This document shows, one piece after another, positions 1-10,261 of a DNA stretch of 64,000 nucleotides (positions are counted from its first letter, which is position 1; each line of letters begins with the position of its first letter). The position numbers were made by a program, and so were the translations under genes. The stretch is from Saccopteryx bilineata. Its lineage: Eukaryota; Chordata; Mammalia; Chiroptera; Emballonuridae. The notes under the pieces are model-generated. The model saw only the letters and a list, made by a program, of their open reading frames with translations. It ran no database searches and was not told the origin of the DNA. The stretch covers positions 202,307,847 to 202,371,846 of the forward strand of contig NC_089495.1 in assembly GCF_036850765.1 (NCBI RefSeq), read 5' to 3'.

Positions 1-300
1 GAAATGGAGATTCAGATTCAACTTAATATTTATTGAGTTGGATATACTGCAAAAGTCCATATGTTTATTTTTCTTAAACTCCTGAGAAGCAAGAACTTTA
101 TTTTATAGAAGAAGCAACAAAGGCTCGTGGCTTACTAACAGTGGAGCCAAGAATCAAATCAGTGCTTATTGATTCCAAGTATCTGGCTCTTTCCACAATA
201 CTGTGCTGTGGTTTAATTGGTTCAAGACTAGATCATAGAGTGGTAGAGCTAGAGGGGACTTTAGAGATATTCTTGGACCCTTCTATTCCATAAATGATTC
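1..300. other. Intron 1 sequence, nothing recognised
   Basis: AT-rich sequence without a clear repeat, exon or coding potential. The phrase around 225-290 (tagagctagaggggactttagagat) resembles the opening of old mammalian SINE/CR1 relics but is too short to call. Confidence 0.4.
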
Positions 301-302
301 TG

Positions 303-522
303 GAGTTTTGCTGCCTGGGTTCAAATTCTAACGCTACCATTTATTAACTATGTTACCTTGGGAAGTTATTTATCCATAACTCAGTTTCTCTATTTATATA
401 AATGGGATAATAATAATATACTTACGCCATTGGGTGGTGATTGTGAGGTTTAAAAAGTTCATATAAGTAAAGTACCTAGAAAAACGCCTGGCACATAGTA
501 AGTGCTAATAAGTATTAAGAAA
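303..522 (+). repeat. MIR SINE relic
   Basis: It follows the MIR order: 'ctgcctgggttcaaattc', the 'ttaccttgggaagtt' core, 'atgggataataata', 'tgtgaggtttaaa' and 'gcctggcacatagtaagtg'. It is well diverged, as expected for an ancient element. Confidence 0.85.
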
Positions 523-1320
523 CTGAGCAGATAGAAGTTATATTATGTGTGTAGATCATATTAGAATAGGTGAGTTTAAACTCTAATCCAAATCTTTGAC
601 TCCTAGTATTGTAGTTTATTTACACTTGGCAGATTGTTGGTCCCTGGAATAGAGATTTTCAGTGCTGGGTACACGGATGCCACTTATACAGTGGAATGTA
701 TTTTGGGTTCATAAAATCAAGCAAGTTTTCTCATTTAGCAGAATAGAGCTCCTTCTCTCTCCAGCTTGGCCTTTCACTTTGGCCCAGAGACCTTTCTGAG
801 GTCAGTAATGCCAGAGGGAAGAATTAAATCACAGTCACAGCTCAGCCATTTAATCTCTTTTGTCTTGGCAATCAGCTTGCCCAAGTGTGTTTCCCACCCC
901 CCAAAATTCAGCCCTAGTCTCTTTATCCTTTTGGAGATGATGGTAATCCCAGCACTACTTACTGTAAAGAAATTCAGTGAATATCAGATAAATCAGTTTG
1001 AAAAGGCATTGCTAACTAAATAAAATGATACTTTTCTTGTAAAATGCCTAAGCCTGCTTATTTTGTTTCTCTCCTGAGAGGGAGCCTGTGTCCCTTTCCT
1101 ATGTCGGCTACTACTCGAGTTCTTTTAGTCCGCGGGTCAGGAGCAGACAGGGTGCACGGAGCCTTGAAGGGTGAGCATGGGGAAGCTTGATCTTGGTCCT
1201 GTTTGGGGTGTTTTTCTGTCATATGCCCTGTTCTGGCAGTACTTCTAAACTCATGTATGCTCTTTGCCTTCTTCGTACGGAGTCTGGTACAAATTCTTGA
1301 CAATTTTTTTCTTTCTTTAG
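523..1320. other. Intron 1, repeat-poor stretch before exon 2
   Basis: No repeat is recognised. The segment 1080-1150 carries several CpGs (gtcggctactactcgag, gtccgcgggtcag), which is unusual for the surrounding intron. Open frames here (766-1023 +, 1058-1303 -) have no recognisable protein content and no splice support. Confidence 0.4.
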
Positions 1321-1428
1321 AGGAACCAGATTAGCATCTCCCAGTGGGTTCCAGTATGCATCCGGTTGGTACCTTCCTCCCCTCCCACACAGGGACAGTG
1401 CAGCAGGGATTTGTCTGGCACTTCCCAG
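1321..1428 (+). CDS. UQCC1: UQCC1 exon 2 (36 codons, phase 0 to 0)
   Basis: The reading begins RNQISISQWVPVC and ends DLSGTSQ. The acceptor is a pyrimidine run ending tttag at 1320 and the donor is CAG|gtaagg. An alternative acceptor AG two bases downstream (1321-1322) would shift the boundary, but AGG AAC CAG keeps the codon expected for the Arg-Asn-Gln of the family. This stretch belongs to the N-terminal mitochondrial targeting region, rich in Ser, Arg and Gln and poor in acidic residues. It is the least conserved part of the protein. Against the human protein as I remember it, it seems to carry one extra residue around the SSPPTQG segment, as well as several substitutions. Confidence 0.95.
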
Positions 1429-1834
1429 GTAAGGTTTGTTCCTGTGGCTGGCATGAAAACTTCAGTGTTTATGTGCAAATGTCATGTATTTATAGATTAG
1501 TCAACCACACTGTGTGATGCAGAAACCTCACGAGACCACATCTAGGTCTCCGTGGTGCCAGCTCAGGGCTGATTCCTACTGTATAGTGTCTAGGGCGTGT
1601 TGCTAAATACCCCAGCAGTGGAACTTAGCCTGGGACACCATGCTAGTCTGATGATTTTCACTGTTGAGAGAGTTTCCAGATAGTCGTCTCAGAGGTAACG
1701 TTTCTTTAGCTTTCTTTTCATAGGCACTTTTATTCGGGAGAAGAAATACTTGTTTCTTTCTTTTTTCTTTTTACAAACATAAAATCCAAAGAATTATTTG
1801 AGGCCATAATTTACCATGGACACATGATTTATTT

Positions 1835-2046
1835 ATTTTTTTTATTTTTTTATTTTAAATTTTTATTTTTATTCATTTTAGAGAGGAGAGACAGAGAGAG
1901 AGAGGAGAGACAGAGAGAGAGAAGGGGGAGGAGCTGGAAGCATCAACTCCCATATGTGCCTTGACCAGGCAAGCCCAGGGTTTCGAACCGGCGACCTCAG
2001 CATTTCCAGGTCGATGCTTTATCCACTGCGCCACCACAGGTCAGGC
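1835..2046 (-). mobile_element. SINE-B copy
   Basis: The reversed tRNA-like head ends in ccaccacaggtcaggc and the T-rich tail is on the left. It is flanked by a 16-bp duplication, gacacatgatttattt, at 1819-1834 and 2047-2062, so the copy is full length and fairly young. Confidence 0.93.
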
Positions 2047-2133
2047 GACACATGATTTATTTTAATGTAGTTTACCATGGACCCTCCTTGAAAGTTTTTT
2101 CTCCTGATTTTTGTTAATCATACAAATAATTTA

Positions 2134-2522
2134 TTTTTCTTTTTTTAAATTTTTTTATTTCTTTTCCCTTTTCCAAAGCTGGAAACAGGGAGAGACAGTC
2201 AGACAGACTCCCACATGCGCCCAACCGGGATCCACCCGGCACGCCCACCAGGGGCGAAGCTCTGCCCACCAGGGGGCGACACTCCGCGCTACCAGAGCCA
2301 CCTCAGTGCCTGGAGCAGAGGCCAAGGAGCCATCCCCAGCGCCCGGGCCATCCCTGCTCCAATGGAGCCCCGGCTGCGGGAGGGGAAGAGAGAGACAGAG
2401 AGGAAGGAGGGGGGGGTGGAGAAGCAAATGGGCGCCCCTCCCATGTGCCCTGGCCGGGAATCGAACCCGGGTCCCCCGCACGCCAGGCCGATGCTCCACC
2501 GCTGAGCCAACCGGCCAGGGCC
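2134..2522 (-). mobile_element. SINE-A copy, full length, exact 18-bp duplication
   Basis: It runs from the oligo-T/ccaaagctggaaacaggg end to the head ccaaccggccagggcc. The target duplication aatcatacaaataattta is exact (2116-2133 and 2523-2540). It has two copies of the 'ccaccaggggcga' unit and lacks the next CpG-rich segment seen in most copies. Overlapping open frames on both strands are repeat artefacts. Confidence 0.96.
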
Positions 2523-2744
2523 AATCATACAAATAATTTAGTAATAAAGGAAATAAAAATCACTCATGACCTCAAACATGAAAACATCTGCTGGCTCTTT
2601 TTTAGTCTCTGTGTGTGTACTAATTTTTTCTTCAAGTACCATATTAAATAGCCACAGAATTTTATGTTCTGGTATATTTTCACTTATTAGAGCAGACAAT
2701 ATTCATGTTATTAGAACAGATATCATTCATGTTGTTAGACTTTT

Positions 2745-3076
2745 TCCTTTTTTGTGTGTGTGAGAGAGAGAGGGAGAGAGAGAGATGAGAAGCATCAACT
2801 CGTAGTTGTGGCACTTTATTTGTTCATTGATTGCTTTCTCATATGTGCCTTGACCAGGGGGCTCCAACTGAGCCAGTGACCCCTTGCCCAAGCCAGCGAC
2901 CTTGGGCTTCAAGTCAGTGACCTTTGGGCTCAAGCCAGTGACCATGGGGTCATGTCTAGGATCCCATACTCAAGCCAGCGTTCTGAACTGCTCAAGCCGG
3001 CTACCTTGGTGTTTCGAACCTGGGGCCTCAGCAGCCCCATCTGATGCTCTGTCCACTGCACCACCGCCTGGTCAGG
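2745..3076 (-). mobile_element. SINE-C copy
   Basis: It shows the (tg)n/(ga)n tail side, 'gatgagaagcatcaa', repeated 'caagccagcgacc' phrases and the head ccaccgcctggtcagg. CpG decay marks it as moderately old. Confidence 0.9.
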
Positions 3077-3082
3077 TTGAGT

Positions 3083-3520
3083 CTGCTTTTTAAACTAATT
3101 TTTTGAAATAATTTAAACTTACAGAAAAGTTGTAAAAATAGTATATACCCTTATCTAGCTTCCTCAAATGTTAACATCCTATGTAATCATTGTGCAATTA
3201 TTGAAACCAGGAAATTAACATTGATATAACTATTAACTAATCAGCTAATCAACACAGCTTTTTCCAGTATTACTAGTCCCCCCCCCCCCCAATGTCCTTT
3301 TGTAGTCTCTCAATTTGGGTTTGTCTAATATTTTCTTACAGTTAGGTTAAGGTTATACAGTTTTGGCAAAAGTGATGGTGTTCCTTTCTCAGTGCATCAT
3401 ATCAGAGGTTACTTGATGCCAGTATGTGTTATTACTAGTGATGTTGACTTTGATCACTTGGTTATTAAATCGGTGTTTGTCAGGTTCCCCTCATATAAAG
3501 TTACCACCCCCTGTCTTTTT
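3083..3520 (-). mobile_element. Old L1 fragment, 3' region, antisense
   Basis: The phrases tcagtgcatcatatcagagg, gttgactttgatcacttgg and caatttgggtttgtctaat belong to old L1M 3' ends. A later part of a similar element, with the phrase gagactatgcaaatattg, reappears at 5675-5770 beyond several insertions. A poly-C run lies at about 3279-3290. Confidence 0.65.
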
Positions 3521-3689
3521 TTAACCAGCCACAAACCTTTTTGAAGTGATCAATACATAAATTCTTTCTAAGGAATGTTCTGAGACATACAGGTGTGGGT
3601 TGCAGACACATCAGGATCTGTTTTAGTGGTATATTTTTGGTTTGCTTCACAAGGGGAAATCACAAATCAAATCAAAGGGCCTGATTTTT

Positions 3690-4074
3690 GTATTTTTCTG
3701 AAGCTGGAAACGGGGAGAGACAGTCAGACAGACACCCGCATGTGCCCGACCGGGATCCACCCGGCACGCCCACCAGGGGGCGACGCACTGCCCACCAGGG
3801 GGCGATGCTCTGCCCCTCCAGGGCGTCGCTCTGTTGTGACCAGAGCCACTCCAGCACCTGGGGCAGAGGCCAAGGAGCCATCCCCAGCGCCCGGGCCATC
3901 TTTGCTCCAATGGAGCCTCGGCTGCTGGAGGGGAAGAGAGAAACAGAGAGGAAGGCGAGGGGGAGGGGGTGGAGAAGCAGATGGGCGCTTCTCCTGTGTG
4001 CCCTGGCCGGGAATTGAACCCGGGACTTCTGCACGCCAGGCCGACGCTCTACCACTGAGCCAACCGGCCAGAGC
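3690..4074 (-). mobile_element. SINE-A copy
   Basis: It extends from ctgaagctggaaacggggag to the head ccaaccggccagagc. The duplication aaagggcctgattttt / aaaaggcctgattttt (3674-3689, 4075-4090) has one mismatch. Two 'ccaccagggggcga' units are present. Confidence 0.95.
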
Positions 4075-4360
4075 AAAAGGCCTGATTTTTAAAAATATAT
4101 AAAAAGGCCTGACCAGGCGGTCGCGCAGTGGATAGATTGTCGGACTGGGATGCGGAAGACCCAGGTTTGAGACCCCGAGGTTGCCAGCTTGAGCGAGGGC
4201 TCATCTGGTTTGAGCAAAAGCTCACCAGCTTGGACCCAAGGTCTCTGGCTCGAGTAAGGGGTTACTCAGTCTGCTGAAGGCCTGCAGTCAAGGCACGTAT
4301 GAGAAAGCAATCAATGAACAACTAAGGTGTTGCAATGCTCAACGAAAAACTAATGATTGA

Positions 4361-4753
4361 GTTGGCTCAGCGGTAGAGCGTCGGCCTGGCGTGCGGGGGA
4401 CCCAGGTTCGATTCCCGGCTAGGGCACATAGGAGAAGCGCCCATTTGCTTCTCCACTCCCATCCCCCTCCTTCCTCTCTGTCTCTCTCTTCCCCTCCCAC
4501 AGCCAAGGGCTCCATTGGAGCAAAGATGGCCCGGGTGCTGGGGATGGCTCCTTGGCCTCAGCCCCAGGCGCTAGAGTGGCTCTGGTCGCGGCAGAGCGAC
4601 ACCCCGGAGGGGCAGAGCATCGCCCCCTGGTGGGCAGAGCATCGCCCCTGGTGGGCGTGCCGGGTGGATCCCGGTCGGGCGCATGCGGGAGTCTGTCTGA
4701 CCGTCTCTCCCCGTTTCCAGCTTCAGAAAAATACAAAAACAAACAAACAAACA
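4361..4753 (+). mobile_element. SINE-A copy, slightly 5'-truncated, nested in SINE-C
   Basis: It starts at gttggctcagcggtagagcg, so the first dozen bases of the head are missing, and ends in (aaac)n. The duplication aatgattga occurs at 4352-4360 and 4754-4762. Two 'cgcccc(c)tggtgggc' units and well-kept CpGs mark it as a young copy. Confidence 0.95.
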
Positions 4754-4825
4754 AATGATTGATGCTTCTCATCTCTCTGTTCCTGTCTGTCTGTCCCTGT
4801 CTATCCCTCTCTCTGACTCTCTGTC

Positions 4826-4831
<6 letters not shown>

Positions 4832-4888
<57 letters not shown>
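4832..4888. repeat. Poly-A followed by (AT)n microsatellite
   Basis: About 29 A residues run into about 14 AT units. It derives from the SINE-C tail and is likely to vary in length between individuals. Confidence 0.9.
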
Positions 4889-4890
<2 letters not shown>

Positions 4891-5489
4891 AGGATTAAGC
4901 ACCGCACAGTTCGAATCAAGAAGACAGTTTTAGCAAGTCCAGCAAGTTGGCAAGCAGAAGTGAAATAATCTCCTATACAGAAATATAAAAGGAGTCGAAG
5001 GTGAATTATGAAAAAGAAAATTTTGGTCAGAAAAATTATTACTACATAAAGCCACATAAGCATGCCTATTAGTTGTTTGTTTTTTTAAGGAGAAAAGAAA
5101 TAAAACTTAGTTTTCTGTTTACTCAGAAGGAAAAATTAGGAAGGTATTTGGAAAATACTTCTGATATTGAGTTCCTTCTCATCTACTATCTAGAAGTCAC
5201 AAACATCTGACTTATTCTTGCCAATCTGTAGAAATGAGGAAATAAAAAAAGTGTTTGGCCTTTGGTGGGACACTCACCCGAATGGGGTCCAGAGGAATCC
5301 CAGATGGGGGTGGGGTGTCAGCATTGAGTACCCAGACTTCTGCTCTTTCACCGGGTCCCCGTCCAAGGCGCCTTCTCTTTGTCTTAGAAAGTTTTGCTTC
5401 TGTTGTATTTTGTAAGGGAATCAGCCCTACTTTCCCCACTCCTGTATCTACAAAAGTTCCAAGCAAGTGGCATCCTCTACTCATTTTTC
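4889..5489. other. Intron 2 sequence, nothing recognised
   Basis: Mixed-composition sequence between SINEs. Open frames at 5212-5497 show no known domain. Confidence 0.35.
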
Positions 5490-5661
5490 CCCATTGATTT
5501 GAAAGAGAGGAAGGGAGAGAGAGAGAGAGGCATCACTTAGTAGTTATGCACCCATTGACTGCTCATACGTGTCCTGATGGGGCTTGAGTTGGCGACCCTG
5601 GGGTCGTACTGGCGACTTCAGTGCTCCAGGACAATGCTATCCATTGTGCCACAGGCCAGGT
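5490..5661 (-). mobile_element. SINE-D (Ves-like) relic
   Basis: 'gaaagagaggaaggg', 'tcatacgtgtcctgatgggg' and 'tatccattgtgccacaggccagg' give the order of an old reversed Ves-like SINE. It is heavily diverged. Confidence 0.7.
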
Positions 5662-5674
5662 CGTTTTTCTTTTT

Positions 5675-6500
5675 AATTAATGTCTGTGATATGATACTTT
5701 GAGACTATGCAAATATTGTTTCTGATCATACTTTTGCTCCCTACTAGTAGCATCCATAGATGGTTCTTTTTAAAAATGATATATAATGCTAATTTTATAA
5801 TTGTGGTTAAAAAACATAACATTAAATTTACTACTTCAACCATTCTTAAGTGCACAGTTCCATAGTGTAGGGAATATTCACATTGTTGTACAACAGATCT
5901 CTAGAACGTTCTCATTTTGCAAACCTGACCCCTGACCCTTTAGCAGCCGCCTTTCTACTCTCTGTTTCTGTGATTTTGACTATTTGACATACTACTTATG
6001 AGTGGAATTATACACTGTTTGCTCTTTTGTGATTTACTTTGCTTAGCATGATGTCCTCAAGGTTCATCCATGTTATTACCATGTAGCAGGGTTTTCTTCA
6101 TTAAAAAAAAAATTATTGATTGATTTTAGTGAGAGAGGAAGGGGGAGAAGGACAGAAACATCGACCTGTTCCTGTCTGTGCCCTGACCTGCAGCCTTTGC
6201 ATATCAGGATGATGCTCCGTCCAGCTGAGCTATCCAGCCAGGGCATGGGTTTCCTTCATTCTTTAAGCTGCATAATGTTCCATTATGTGTAGATGCTACA
6301 TTTTCTTTATCCGCCCATCTGTTGATGGGCATTTGGGTTGCTTCCACATCCAGGCTGTTGTGACTAATGCTGCAGTACACGTAGTATGCAAATATTCTTC
6401 AGGATTCTGTTTTAAATTCTTTTGGATATATACCAAGAAGTGGGATTGCTGCATCATATAATTCTATTGCTGCTGCTTGACTTTAACAATTATTACTCTG
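5675..6500 (-). mobile_element. Old L1 fragment(s), antisense, interrupted by a SINE-D
   Basis: Typical antisense L1 phrases are gagactatgcaaatattg, gcttagcatgatgtcctcaa, ggttcatccatgttatt, catctgttgatgggcattt and ggatatataccaagaagtgg. A SINE-D is inserted at 6103-6246. No open frame survives. Confidence 0.85.
6103..6246 (-). mobile_element. SINE-D copy inside the L1
   Basis: The tail side is aaaaattattgattgatttt and the head side gctgagctatccagccaggg. The duplication gggttttcttcatt / gggtttccttcatt (6089-6102, 6247-6260) has one mismatch, so the insertion is younger than the L1. Confidence 0.85.
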
Positions 6501-6955
6501 GTGTTTGCTTAATGATAGTTTTCTATTTTTGTCATTACTACTGCATTTATTGATTGGAATTCTGCTGTAAGAAAGAGGCTTTCACTTCATCCCCTTTTAG
6601 TTATTCCATTATTTATATCAGAAGCTCGTGGATATTTATTTTCTACTATAATTTGTTATTCTCATTATTTATTTTGTTGATCAAATTGTCCCAGCTTTGG
6701 CTATTGGGAACTCCTTCAAGTTCCTTTCTGCATGCCTTCATCATTTTTCAAACACTTCCTTATTTCCTGGCACCAGAAGATATTTCATGTTCATGATGTG
6801 TTTTCTTTGCTCTAGCCCGCGATTCAGCCATTTCTCCAAGGAGCCCTGGTTCTTTTTCTCGAAGAAAGGTTGCTAAGTGTGCATGAGCCTGTTATTAAAT
6901 TCTACTTAGGTTTTTGAAAGCTGCTTGATATGGGGTCATCTGAATAGATGTTCTA
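6501..6955. other. Intron 2 sequence, nothing recognised
   Basis: AT-rich, with no clear repeat. The open frame at 6554-6796 has no recognisable content. Confidence 0.35.
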
Positions 6956-7310
6956 CCTCTTAATGAACTTTAGGTCTTTAAGTCTTAGTGTCCTCATTTC
7001 TAAAATGGGGAAAGAAATAGTGTCTATTTTGCGAGGTTGTTGTGAGATAAATGTAAGTAAAACACTAACCATATGGGTGCTGGGCATGTAGGAGATTTCA
7101 GTAAGTTGTAATTAGTATTTTTGTTACTACTTATGTTCATGCTACTTGGGTGAATGTGTGTAAATTGAAACTTTTAGAAAAAGTGTATGCTAAAACTGTC
7201 TTAAGCAAGGTGCAGCCTTTCCCTGGGTTTTAGTTTCCTCATCTGAAATGAAAAGCTTGGACTTAGAACTCTGAGATTTCTTCCAGCTCAAGTGTTGTTA
7301 TGCTAAGTTA
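6956..7310 (+). repeat. MIR relics (one or two)
   Basis: 6960-7110 has 'agtgtcctcatttctaaaatgggg' and 'gaggttgttgtgagataaatg'. A second short unit at 7205-7310 has 'tttagtttcctcatctgaaatg' and 'atttcttccagctc'. Both are ancient. Confidence 0.75.
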
Positions 7311-7314
7311 CTGC

Positions 7315-7445
7315 TTAGTTCTTCAGTTGCTTTTTCTCCAAGCTAAACAGCCTCAATTCATTTTAACCTTTCCACTAAGACCTTTTACTCATCTCTTTGA
7401 TCATTCCTGTGGTTCTTTTCTGGACCTTCTCCAGGTTGTCCTATT
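7315..7445 (-). repeat. CR1/L3 LINE relic
   Basis: The order 'ctccaagctaaacagcc', 'caattcattttaaccttt', 'cattcctgtggttc', 'ttctggaccttctccag' matches the antisense 3' part of CR1/L3 elements. Confidence 0.7.
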
Positions 7446-7469
7446 TTAAAAAAAACAAAACATAAAAAA

Positions 7470-7600
7470 CAATCCACCTAGTTTTTATTGAATGTTGACT
7501 CCATGCCCAGATTGGTGTTGAGCATTGGTAAGAAAATAAAAGAAGTTTAAGATAGACTGGCATGGTGGAGCTTATAGTCTTGCTAAAAGGACCAGACACA
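7470..7600 (-). repeat. L2 3' end relic
   Basis: 'tttttattgaatgttgactccatgcccagattggtgttgagcattgg', followed by 'ggtggagcttatagtct', corresponds to the complement of the L2 3' end. The L2 assignment is from family knowledge and the sequence is short. Confidence 0.55.
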
Positions 7601-7625
7601 CCCATGGTATTCAAGAATCCTTGAG

Positions 7626-7706
7626 TCCTTCCCTTCTTTCCTTTTTCCTTCCCTCCCTCCCTCCCTCCCTTCGTACCCTCCCTTCCTTCTTTCCTTCCTT
7701 CCTCTC
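7626..7706. repeat. Pyrimidine-rich (TTCC)n/(CCCT)n tract
   Basis: Runs of ttcc, ccctcc and ttccttcc with few interruptions form a polypurine/polypyrimidine stretch. It is the cause of the frame at 7621-7905. Confidence 0.9.
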
Positions 7707-8112
7707 AGGTCTCTTCATTTTCAGAACCTTTTGGAAGCAAACTGTAGGGCAAAAGTTTTATCTCTTTTACCACAGGCTGCCTGAGAAGAGTTTATCATTG
7801 GAGTTGTCTGGAACAAGTCTTTACCTTTATATTATGCATTATAGTTTACACATCTTTTTAACATACATTATTTTATTTAGTTCCCAAAACAAATTTATGA
7901 GATAGGAAGAGCTAGAGCTTCAGCCCAAGTCTTCTGACTCAATGTTTTTCTCTTTCCATTACACCAGTCTTCCTCACCTCTGCCTTCTCGATTGTCTTTT
8001 CTCTCCTGCTCACTTCTTAAGGCTTCTCTCTGAAGTCCTTTCTGATGATTCTAGGTCATTCTTTTTCATCTCCAGGTTTCTTTCGTTTACACTGCTTAAT
8101 CCACATCTTTAA
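7707..8112. other. Intron 2 sequence, possibly L2-derived
   Basis: Weak phrases such as 'cattattttatttagttcccaaaacaaatttatgagatagg' suggest an old MIR or L2 remnant, but nothing can be called firmly. Confidence 0.35.
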
Positions 8113-9040
8113 GCATTTCTGTACATTTTATTGAAGTATAATAAAAATACAGAAAAGGGAATATATCATAAGTGTACAGCTCAGTGAATTATTACAGAGC
8201 GAACATAACCAGCATCCAGATCAAGCTACCCAGGCCCTGGCTGGGTAGCTCACTTGGTTAGAGTGTTGTCCTGAAACCCCAAGGTTGTGGGTTTAATCGC
8301 TTGTCAGGGCCCAGAAGGGAAGCAATCAGTGAATGCGCAACTAAGTGGAATGACAAATGAATGCTTCTGTCTCTCTCTCCCCCTCCCCCTTCCTCCTCTC
8401 CCCTGCTCTTCCCCACTCTCCTATTCTCTCCCCCTCCCTCCCCCCTCTCACTTCCTTTCTGTCTCTCTCATTCAAATCACTCAATAAAAGAGAGAACCCC
8501 AGAAAACTCCTTGATCCCCTTCTAGTCACTACCCCAACCAGAGTTAACCATGGTCTTCACTTTGAACATGATAGAGTAGTTTTGCCTTTTATATATATGG
8601 TATATACTTTCTTGTGTTTGTCTGCTTTCATTCAACTTTGTTTTAGAAATTCATCCATGTTGCTTTGTGTAGTAATCGTTTACTCATTCTCATTATGATA
8701 CAGAATCTTACTGTATGGATATACTATAATTAATTTATCCATTCTTCTTCTGTTGATGGATATTTGTACTGTTCCCAGTTTGGGCTTTTATTAATAATGC
8801 TGGTATGAATACTATCGTGCATGTCTTTTGGTGAACATACGTACACATTTATGTTGGGTTATATACTTGGCAATAGACTTATCAAGTCATATAGGATGTG
8901 TGTATATAACTCACCTTCAGTAGATACTGTCAAATAATTTTCCAAGGTGCTGGTACTATTTTGCACTCTGACCAGCAGTGTATGAGAGTGCTAGTTGTTC
9001 CACATCCTTGTTAACCCTTTTATTGTGGGTGTGGTAGGTG
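8113..9040 (-). mobile_element. Old L1, antisense, split by a SINE-D
   Basis: It runs from 'ttattgaagtataataaaaatac' through 'ctttcattcaactttg', 'attcatccatgttgc', 'tttatccattcttc' and 'ccagcagtgtatgag' to 'catccttgttaaccc'. It is highly decayed. The SINE-D lies at 8233-8489. Confidence 0.85.
8233..8489 (+). mobile_element. SINE-D copy
   Basis: The head ggccctggctgggtagctca is followed by 'ggttagagtgttgtcctgaa', a long pyrimidine-rich body (ctctccccctcccc) and 'caataaaag'. A clean duplication is not visible. Confidence 0.85.
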
Positions 9041-9107
9041 AACTTTATGGTATTTGGTTCTGTTTTTTGTAGAGTCTTCTTTCTCTTCTCCACAAGATTA
9101 TAAGCTT

Positions 9108-9487
9108 CTTTTTTTTTCCTCGAGAGAGAAAGAGAGAGAGACAGGAAGGGAGAGAGAGAGAGAGATGAGAAGTATCAATTTGTAGTTGAATCACTTTAGT
9201 TGTTCATTGATGGCTTCTCATAAGTGCCTGTGGGCTTTAGGCAAGCCAGTGACCCCTTGTTCAAGCCAGCAACCTTGGGCTTCAAGCCAGCGACCTTTGG
9301 GTTCAAGCCAGTGATGTTGGGGTCATGTTGGTGATCCTGTGCTCAAGCCAGAGACCTATCCTCAAGCTGGCAAGCCTGTGCTCAAGCCTGAGGAGCCCAT
9401 GCTCACGCTGGTGACTTCTGGGGTTTCGAGCCTGGGTCTTTAGTATCCCAGGTCGATACTGTATCCACTGCACCACCACTGGTCAGG
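9108..9487 (-). mobile_element. SINE-C copy, long form
   Basis: T/GA-rich tail side, 'gatgagaagtatcaattt', six or more diverged 'caagccagtgacc'-type phrases, and the head ccaccactggtcagg. Confidence 0.9.
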
Positions 9488-9656
9488 TAATTAAGAGATT
9501 CTTGAGGATAGGGATTCTGTTTGTATCCTAAGTCCTGGTATAAGGGCTGATGTATCTGGGGCATTTTATAGGGTTTGGATGAATGAAATCTGTAAGAACA
9601 GAAAGGAAATTATTGATAACTTTCCATTTTAAACAAAGGACAATGATGTCTTAAAA

Positions 9657-10022
9657 CAGGGGTCTCAAACTCGTGGCCCGCCGAACAATTTTGTGCGGCC
9701 CGCAGACTAATCTACGAAGTTCAAAATATTTTGGATAAAATTAAGTAAGCCTAGGGGCCTACTTGTATTTTTCATTTCTCTAGCATCCTAGCTAGATATT
9801 AGCTTAGTTAACAGCAGTTGTGATACGAACTACAGTTTCTGGTCGTTTTGTGACACTGAGTAAACTGCATGTACGATTGTGCTTGTACTGATTTTTTTTT
9901 GTTTTCAACTGCAGTGAGAAAAGTGTTGCGTAACAGTTGCCTTTTGTAGACTTAGTGTGGCCCGCCAAACGGCTGTGATCTTGCTCTGCGGCCCACATGC
10001 TGAGTTGAGTTTGAGACCCCTG
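9657..10022. mobile_element. Non-autonomous hAT element, 366 bp, intact ends
   Basis: The ends are exact inverted repeats of 16 bp (caggggtctcaaactc). The 8-bp duplication tcttaaaa at 9649-9656 and 10023-10030 is exact. The inside has no transposase frame and includes 'gtggcccgccgaac' near the left end and 'gtggcccgccaaac' nearer the right. The intact ends and duplication indicate recent movement by a hAT transposase supplied elsewhere. Confidence 0.93.
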
Positions 10023-10040
10023 TCTTAAAAGGTTAAAGGA

Positions 10041-10247
10041 TGGCCTGACCTGTGGTGGCGCAGTGGGATGAAGCGTCGACCTGGAACACTGAGGTCGCCG
10101 GTTTGAAACCCTGGGCTTGCCTGATCAAGGCACATATGGGAGTTGATGCTTCCTGCTCCTCCCCCTTCTCTCTCTCTCTCTCTCCCCCCCCTCTAAAAAT
10201 CAATAAATAAAATATTAAAAAAAAAAAAAGAAAAGAAAAAAAAAAAG
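10041..10247 (+). mobile_element. SINE-B copy next to the hAT
   Basis: Head ggcctgacctgtggtggcgc, tail 'aaaaatcaataaataaaat' plus A/G-rich run. The duplication aaaaggttaaagga (10027-10040 and 10248-10261) overlaps the right target copy of the hAT. Confidence 0.95.
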
Positions 10248-10261
10248 AAAAGGTTAAAGGA

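Larger units (their letters stand above)
4107..4888 (+). mobile_element. SINE-C copy, split by a later SINE-A
   Basis: The head gcctgaccaggcggtcgcgc begins at 4107. The body runs to 4360, then the tail resumes at 4763 (tgcttctcatctctctgtt) and ends in a long A-run and (AT)n at 4832-4888. The interruption at 4361-4753 is a SINE-A copy flanked by a 9-bp duplication. Confidence 0.93.

Noticed and set aside
3593..4102. 169-codon plus frame and the overlapping 109-134-codon frames
   Set aside because: They lie across the SINE-A at 3690-4074. The same peptide phrases recur at every SINE-A copy (2111, 11302, 15181, 36166, 41935, 47698, 56332), so they are repeat artefacts.
4419..5063. 214-codon minus frame
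   Set aside because: It is a translation of SINE-A, SINE-C tail and the A/AT microsatellite (it contains poly-Ile/Tyr and poly-Phe runs).
9657..10022. Regulatory hairpin or RNA gene
   Set aside because: The inverted ends plus an 8-bp duplication are fully explained by a hAT element.
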